64,000 nt of DNA from Welwitschia mirabilis (taxonomy: Eukaryota; Gnetophyta; Gnetopsida; Welwitschiales), in NCBI GenBank assembly GCA_051453625.1, contig JBOZIK010000001.1, positions 137,742,749-137,806,748 of the forward strand, in the 5' to 3' direction. The translations under genes were made by a program, and so were the position numbers. The notes beneath the pieces were generated by a model. That model saw nothing but the letters and a program-made list of their open reading frames with translations, ran no database searches and was not told where the DNA came from. Positions 57,601 to 64,000 of this stretch are shown piece by piece. Positions within the stretch are counted from its first letter, which is position 1. Each line of letters begins with the position of its first letter.

Positions 57601-60600
57601 AATACAAGTAACTACAGAATGCTTTTAAATTAGCCATTTATAATCAAGATAAAGTTTAATTATGGAAGAAGTATATATGATTATGATTAACCGACCAACT
57701 AGTTTAATCTACAATGCCTTGTTAGTAGGTTAAACAATATTTAAGGGGCATCATTCATTTTAAATGTGTGGGTTATAATATCACATAAGCAATGACAATA
57801 ATTTCTTTTATTAGTTAAAATATAATTCTTAAGAATAACCTTAAGTAGTCTAAGATGATATATGTTTAAATTCTAATCCACAGAATTACCCAAAGATTTA
57901 GCCATCTAATAGAGTTTTAATCTATACTCATTAAAATAACAATACGAACTTTTTTGTAAGTATACTAATTAAAGATTTATTTTAATCAAGCTATATCTTT
58001 GGATGTAATAGTGAAGTTAGTATCATATTTTGGCAATACTCCTTGTTGATTGATTAAGTTAGATGAATAACTCAAATATATTTATAAAGAAGCTATTATG
58101 GTTTTTAATAGTGATAGAAATGGCAAATAACTATGGTTTAATGGATTACAAGATCAAAGATCAATTAGAAACAAATTTCCACATATAAAACCAAGGATAA
58201 CTGTCCACATGACTGACAAATAAGTAAGTAAGTCAAAAATCACCAATTTAAAGGTCTAATAAGACACGTTTTATGAGCCTATGATTTTCCTGAAAGTTAT
58301 TATGCTGAGGGATATGAAACATAACATTTTAGATGTGGTGGTTGGCATTTGCTATATAGGATGAGTTCCAGGTAACAGTAATTTAAAAATGAGCCAATAA
58401 GCATTTAAGTTCTATGGCCACAGTTCCATTTCACTATCCATCATTTAAAAATGGATGACAAGATCTTAGTTGGAACCAAGCCATTCAGAAGTGAGAAATA
58501 CATGCATCAAATATTAAAAATTACTAAGGTCCATTAATGATTTTTTGCAAAGACGCAAATTTGGCCATGTGTAATGTTGTAAGTGTGGCCACAATGGTAG
58601 ATGGATTATTGTGAAGGCTTGAAAATTAGGTTATCAGATGTCATGGAAGAGTTATTATCAATATGATCCTTGTAATTAACTCTAAATATTCCTGCTTATG
58701 TGGTTAATTATCATTGCTGGTTGGAAATGCATTCAGCTGGGTAAGGTATTAGAGGTAGAGAGTTTAAATAATATTCACATGATAGAAGAAGGTTTGTACT
58801 GGTTGTGGATTATTAAAATGTTACTTTCATGCTATGGAATAAGACTGATGTGCAGGGAAAAGGTAGCATATAAATCTTGATTAAATGTTATTGAGGGAAA
58901 ATTATAGATACAAAAAGAAGGACTATAAGTAGTGGATTCTTAAGAAGGTCAGAGGTATAAATAGCAAAATCATCATGATTGTTCATTGGTCATATGATAG
59001 CAAAATACATTAGGGTTTTCATCATTAAGTATGTGGAAAAAAAATGTGTGCCAAGAAGAGATTGGTGTTATTATAGCCCTATCATTTAGGCAAGTAGAAA
59101 TTCAAGAAACCACATGCCATGATGAACTAGAGAGGAAACACAACTAACCAAAAGACAGTTGGCTAGCATAGTAGGTATTAGTAAGAAACTAGTGATCAAA
59201 AGATTATTTAATAGTTGCCTTCAATCTAAAGAGTATGTCCAAATTTAAAGTGGTAGTTGGAATGGAAAACCATCAGTTGTAAATTATAAAAATTTTAGGG
59301 TAGTAGTTCATATATTTTATGTGTACACCCTTGTCTTTGAAAGTTTGAGGTGGATCATTACACATATTTAACAAGGTCATAATAAATCTAGCCTATGATA
59401 ATTTTATGATGATTTTAACCTTAAGACGCTTAAGATCTCTTTGGTTTTCTACATCATGATATTATATATTATAGGTGTAAGTAGGTATTAATAAATCAAA
59501 GGTAAGATTTGTAAATTATACATTGTTTAAGGTTATTTCTTGTTTTTCATGTTTGTACTCTATTTATTATAGGCAATAACTTTCTATGTAGGGAAAAGAA
59601 GGGTATAATATGATGGGTAGGGATTTTCAACTCTTGTATCCCTATTAAACAACTAGTAAACTTAACCCTCTATGCCAAAGTAGCACTTGAGAATATTTCT
59701 TAACTAAACAATAGAAAAGGGATTGTTGTGACTATAAGTTATTATAAATAAATAATTAGTAACTTAAGTTTTGTACCACCAATAATAAATTTATAAAGCA
59801 TATATACGCTTTTCAGAAATAACTCTTTTGCAAAAATAAGGAAAATAACTAAGTTACTTAATATTTTCATAAAAGATAAGTCATCACATAATATATGTAA
59901 TTATGCACAACTCATAAATCTTTTGATTACTATCAAGAATAAACTTGAGTGTAGTAATTGACTAACATCATATCAACAAAAATAGATATTACAATTCTCT
60001 AGTACACACAAAGTCCTTCAAATATGATTGTTATCATATATCAATACAATAGCTAAAATAAAACATGTAGATAATACCTAGTCCTTATTGTTACCTTTAA
60101 TGCTTTTCAATATCCTCCTTTACAACATGTCTTACACATACATGTATGGTGTAAGAACTACATCCATCATAGTTTCTTGTATGGCCAAAGGTAAGGAATA
60201 TGTAGGAAAGGAGTTTTCGAAGTGATAAGGATGAATTTTATATAAATTATGCTTACTAATAAAGTGTTTTTCCTTATGTCAATTATATATCTCATCAGCA
60301 AATAGATGTTTTTTATTTTTTTATGCTTACTAATCAATAGGTTAGCTAGTTAGTATGTATGTATTTTATTATTGCGTTTCAGATACAGGATGCCAAGTGG
60401 TATGAAGATGAGAGAGAAGGTTTAGGTAGTGAATTAGCATAACAACCCCAATCATATATGACTTCTTAGGAGTGAGGAATGAAACAGAAAAACTAACAAT
60501 GGTATAAAAAGGTGATTACCACTAAAGGTGGAGATATTTTTGGCAAAAAGTTTCTAGAAATAAACAAGGCAAGAAGGTTAAGCTATGGAACTCTAGCTAG

Positions 60601-61160
60601 CTTACAAAGGTGTTAGTAGAATTTTCCAATATTCCATCGTGTTACCTGTGAATGAGAACATAATTTGTTAGCTCATCTTTATGTAATAATTGATATTTAA
60701 ATATAAACCTAAAAATCATTTGAGTATCATTGTGCACCTGCTTTAGTACTTGCAAAAGTAATATTACTTCAATCTTGCTTTTGTTTGTAGCCAATCATAA
60801 ACAAGGATAATTTTAGTACTTAGAAATAGATATTGCTCAGCAGTTCATTTAATCACTATTATGTTTCATTTCTTTTAGTATTACCCCTTAGTGTAATATA
60901 TGTATTTAGTAATTAAGCTTGAATAAATAACCTGACTAGTTCATGTAAATTCATTACAAGGTTATTGTGATGATTAATTTTGAACTAAATGGTTAAGTCT
61001 TAACTTGTTCTTTAGTAAGCCTTTGATATATTTTTATTTAATGATGTGTGCTTATTTTAGGTTAATAGTAGCATAGTTTCTACATTTTCCAATATTATTT
61101 TATAGTTTCTGATATAGTTTTGTGATATTGTCTACACTTATTTTATCATATAAGTCACCC
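54664..61160. other. 6.5 kb without a supportable gene
   Basis: AT-rich, deeply decayed. A plus-strand patch near 58560-58620 reads CKCGHNGRW-like and KLGYQMSWKSYYQYD in mixed frames, and a minus-strand patch near 57580-57540 reads IMHYIKGNTSNY, like the RYLKGT block of Copia RNase H regions. Neither is enough for a call. The right end may include the 5' LTR of the gypsy relic that follows. Confidence 0.4.
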
Positions 61161-61167
61161 ATCATTT

Positions 61168-61185
61168 TGGTCCTATAAGGAGGAT
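61168..61185 (+). other. Candidate primer-binding site of the right-hand gypsy relic
   Basis: CACCCATCA-TTT-TGGTCCTATAAGG: an LTR-like CA end (61163-61164), a 3-nt spacer and TGG, the same layout as the confirmed site near 7.09 kb. The complementary tRNA is not recognised. It lies about 100 bp before the first gag-like sequence. Confidence 0.3.
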
Positions 61186-61229
61186 GTATCTAAAGTCAAT
61201 TAGTAGAGATAACAAAAAGTGTAATGTAA

Positions 61230-64000
61230 CAAGATAGTCAAGGAAAATGGCAAGATGAAAGAGGCAGGTATATTAAAGATCCACATAAATATGGTCTAGA
61301 CAAGTAGATCAAAAATATTATTAAATTAGAAGTAGAAGAAGATGATTTTACAGAGGATGAATTAACCTTAGAAAAGATAGTTAAAGATTAAATCTTTCCT
61401 GAATTAATGACCAAATTTAAGCAACAATTGTAAAACTTTATTACATCACCTTACTCACTGGGAGAGTTTTCTCAAATCGTTTGGATCAGAAAACCTGGAA
61501 ATAAAAAGTAATAACAAGATGTTATTAGGAAGATGATGGAGATTCAAGACTATTAAACCATGATACCCTCTAGTTAGATTATTTAAGCCCTATTAATCCT
61601 ATAGCCCTACAACAACTAGATAAAGTAAGAAACATAAATACGACACAATACCCACTTTTGAAGATAAAAAGTCAAAAGAACCCCTATTACACCTAAGTTT
61701 ATTTGATGCCTATTGCAAAGCTAATTATCTCAGCTCAGAATCCGACTTTTTGGGATAGTTTCCCTTTTTCCTAAAAGGAAATGCTCAGTTATGGTATCAA
61801 TGAAACCCTAATCATGCTTTAGTTCCTTGGAAACCTTTAATAATTCTTTTTTAGCTAAATTTCAACTCATAAGAATGGTTTAAGATTTAAAAGAATAAAT
61901 CCTGAACATTAAACAAAGAGAGAATGAAAGGTCTAATGAATTTATAAATAGGTATAACATATTATTAGCCAAATGTCCTAATCATGAAATCACATTTAGG
62001 GAATTTATCAGATCCTTACTTAGAAGATTGTAGAGTCAGACATTGAAGGAATTAGACTTGTTGTGTGGAGGAAGCATCAAAACCAAAAATGTCCAAGAAG
62101 TAGGAGAAGATATCTCTCAGTTTTACAATATGAGTCAAGGATGGGATTAAGAAAATAAAAAGAAAAAAAAAAGTAAATGAAGTGTGTGCTCCAAAACTAG
62201 ATGAGAGTGTATATAACTTAAAACATATCAGTCTTATGGAAGAAATAGCTAAAAAATTGATTGATAGTATGGTAGAAAGGTTTAATCGGTTAGCAATGCA
62301 ACACCTCAAGAGAGAAGGACATACATGTGAATACTGTGGGAAAGATAACCATGATGAAATAAAATGCCCTTAGATGCAAGAATTTGTTTATTGGTTAGAT
62401 ATCAATAGATTGGATTTAAATTCTGACAATAAAACTCAAACTAGAAAGTAGCCATAGCCTTATCAAAATAGGAAATGGAAAGGAAAAATGGATAAATCCT
62501 TACAAAGATATGTAAGATCAGTATGATTACTATAGAAATTGAAAAAATAGAGATCTAAAAAACCATAAAGAGAAATTAGAAATAGAAAGAAAAGAAGAAA
62601 AAGTCCTTGCTTAACCTCAATCAAATCCTAAAGAAGTAACAAGTAAAGTAGTAGCTCCTAGATCTAGGAAATAGAAAGGGATAAATAAATCATAGAAAAA
62701 AAATGTAAATCCTAGCAATTACCCAAAAAAAGAAGATAAAAAAAATTAAAATAAAAATAATGGATGATACCTTAGTAGATTCTTTACCTTTTCCAATGAG
62801 AAGTAAATAAATAGAACATCCAAAAGTTAAAAAATATATAGAATATTTGACAAGGACATTAGAAGACACAAAAATATTAATACCTCTTTTAAAATTATTA
62901 AAGAACGTACCTATGTATTGAAAACATATGAAGAGAATGTTCTTAAAACAGAAAAGTAAAAAAGAAAATAAGAAAGTAAAAAAAATTGATATGGTAATAA
63001 ACGATCAATTTTCATGGACTTCCAAAAAATTTATTTAAAATAAATAACATGAAAAGTACAGTGATCCAGGAACACATATGATAGATGTGAAAATAGATGG
63101 AAAACTTAAAGTAGACGTGCTTATAGATCTTAGAACAAGTATTAATGTTATGGCATATGAAACTTATAAAGAATTAGGATAATCAAAATTAATACCTCAT
63201 CAAGGAAAAGTTTACTTAGTAGATGGCTCACTAGTTATGCCAGAATAAGTTCTAAAGAATATACTCATAGAATTTTAAGGTTTCATTTATTTGATAGATT
63301 CACTAGTAATGAAAACTCAAGGAGATACCCATGCAGTGATTCTTAGGAAGCTATGGATGGCTATTGAAGATGCTACTATTTATTCTATAAGAAGGGTAAT
63401 CAAAATCAACCTTGAAGATCTTAAAAAAGAAATCAAACTTTCTAATACAGTGGTTATTGAAGAAATGATGTAAAGCATTGAAGTAAGAACCAATACAATC
63501 CTAACATAGGAAGTTAATCTAATGATAAATAAAAAAAAATGATGAGAAATATAAGGAAGAATATTTAGCAACCAAAGAAATTAAAAAAACTCCTCTTAAA
63601 GAAGGGATAGAGTATATGAGGTAGCTCCTAATATATCTTTGATCATAAACAGTTATTTAACTTAGTATCAGAATAGAAAACTTAAAATAATGTTAATTAA
63701 AAGGAAAAAAAAGCCTTTACTTAAGATTATACAAATATTAAATGAATAGATCCAAAAATTTGCTAATATAGATCTACTTAAACACTCCTATTAGATCAAA
63801 ACAGTAACCAAAGAGAAGGTGTGACTCATATATGAAAGATGTAATTAAATAAGAAATTATTAAACTCTTAAAGGTAGGATTCATTTACCTCATATTTAAT
63901 TTAAAAGGGTTTAGTCCTGTAAAATTTATACCAAAGAAATGAAATAAATGGAGAGTTTGTATAAACTTCAGAATGTTAAATACAATAACTTATAAAGATC
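61230..64000 (+). pseudogene. Ty3/gypsy gag-protease-RT relic, plus strand, cut by the window end
   Basis: Plus strand. KWQDERGRYIKDPHKYGLDK opens the gag. YPLLKIKSQK- then LLHLSLFDAYCKANYLSSES and FLKGNAQLWYQ (about 61690-61800) is the gag core, then RENERSNEFINRYNILLAKC. The zinc knuckle CEYCGKDNHDEIKC (CX2CX4HX4C) is at 62329-62370. The protease has VDVLIDLRTSINVMAYETYK (63112-63171, DLR for DLG) and VILRKLWMAIEDATI (63337-63380). The RT starts MKDVIK-EIIKLLKVGFIYL and SPVKFIPKK-NKWRVCINF (63825-63970). Several stops break the frame. The order matches a gypsy element, and the pol remainder lies outside the window. Confidence 0.85.

Noticed and set aside
58560-58660. Zinc-finger-like CKCGHNGRW patch
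   Set aside because: Only in mixed frames, no second motif, no recognisable transposase.
61230-64000. Endogenous caulimovirus instead of a gypsy element
   Set aside because: Gag core, zinc knuckle, protease and RT order match an LTR element. No movement-protein sequence was seen upstream.
1-64000. CRISPR arrays, operons, bacterial promoters, rRNA
   Set aside because: Nothing of this kind is seen. The repeat content and gene structure are those of plant nuclear DNA.

Overview
The window looks like intergenic DNA of a large, repeat-choked plant nuclear genome. A gymnosperm is my best guess, but this is inference. The sequence is strongly AT-rich and carries many assembly gaps. Nearly all of it consists of old, heavily mutated retrotransposons: Ty3/gypsy LTR elements, L1-type LINEs and tRNA-derived SINEs. 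One intact protein-coding gene is recognisable, an intronless coding sequence for a RING-H2 E3 ubiquitin ligase of the CIP8/RING1-like type with an N-terminal zinc ribbon (33508-34734, minus strand). A spliced 5' leader is predicted for it. The gene stands out as a GC- and CpG-rich island.

Layout. 1-7.1 kb: an Athila-like gypsy relic on the minus strand (primer-binding site, gag, protease, reverse transcriptase), interrupted in its reverse transcriptase by a solo LTR (820-2417) with a perfect 5-bp target duplication. 8.6-10.0 kb: plus-strand gypsy gag-protease relic. 10.4-13.2 kb: second Athila-like relic, minus strand. 13.8-15.4 kb: RNase H, integrase and chromodomain of a chromovirus, minus strand. 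16.9-18.1 kb: a pair of direct repeats around a CpG-retaining pocket with a 40-codon reading frame. 20.2-25.4 kb: plus-strand LINE A, broken by an inverted LTR complex (22.7-24.6 kb) related to the solo LTR. 25.97-30.0 kb: minus-strand LINE B, same family as A, converging on it. 30.5-37.6 kb: the RING gene and its flanks. 37.6-43.6 kb: LINE C with ORF1, endonuclease and reverse transcriptase, followed by an unusual 3' module ending in a DnaJ-type J-domain. 44.9-46.0 kb: two SINEs with target-site duplications. 48.0-51.8 kb: minus-strand LINE D. 53.1-54.7 kb: second copy of the LINE C 3' module, again with the J-domain. 61.2-64.0 kb: another plus-strand gypsy gag-protease-RT relic running off the window.

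The most unusual observation is the J-domain (HPD motif) in the 3' module of LINE C, present at the matching place in both copies. The second theme is decay. Premature stops, lost catalytic residues and a primer-binding site differ from their expected forms mostly by C-to-T or G-to-A changes, as expected for long-methylated DNA. The RING gene and the pocket near 17.5 kb have escaped this.
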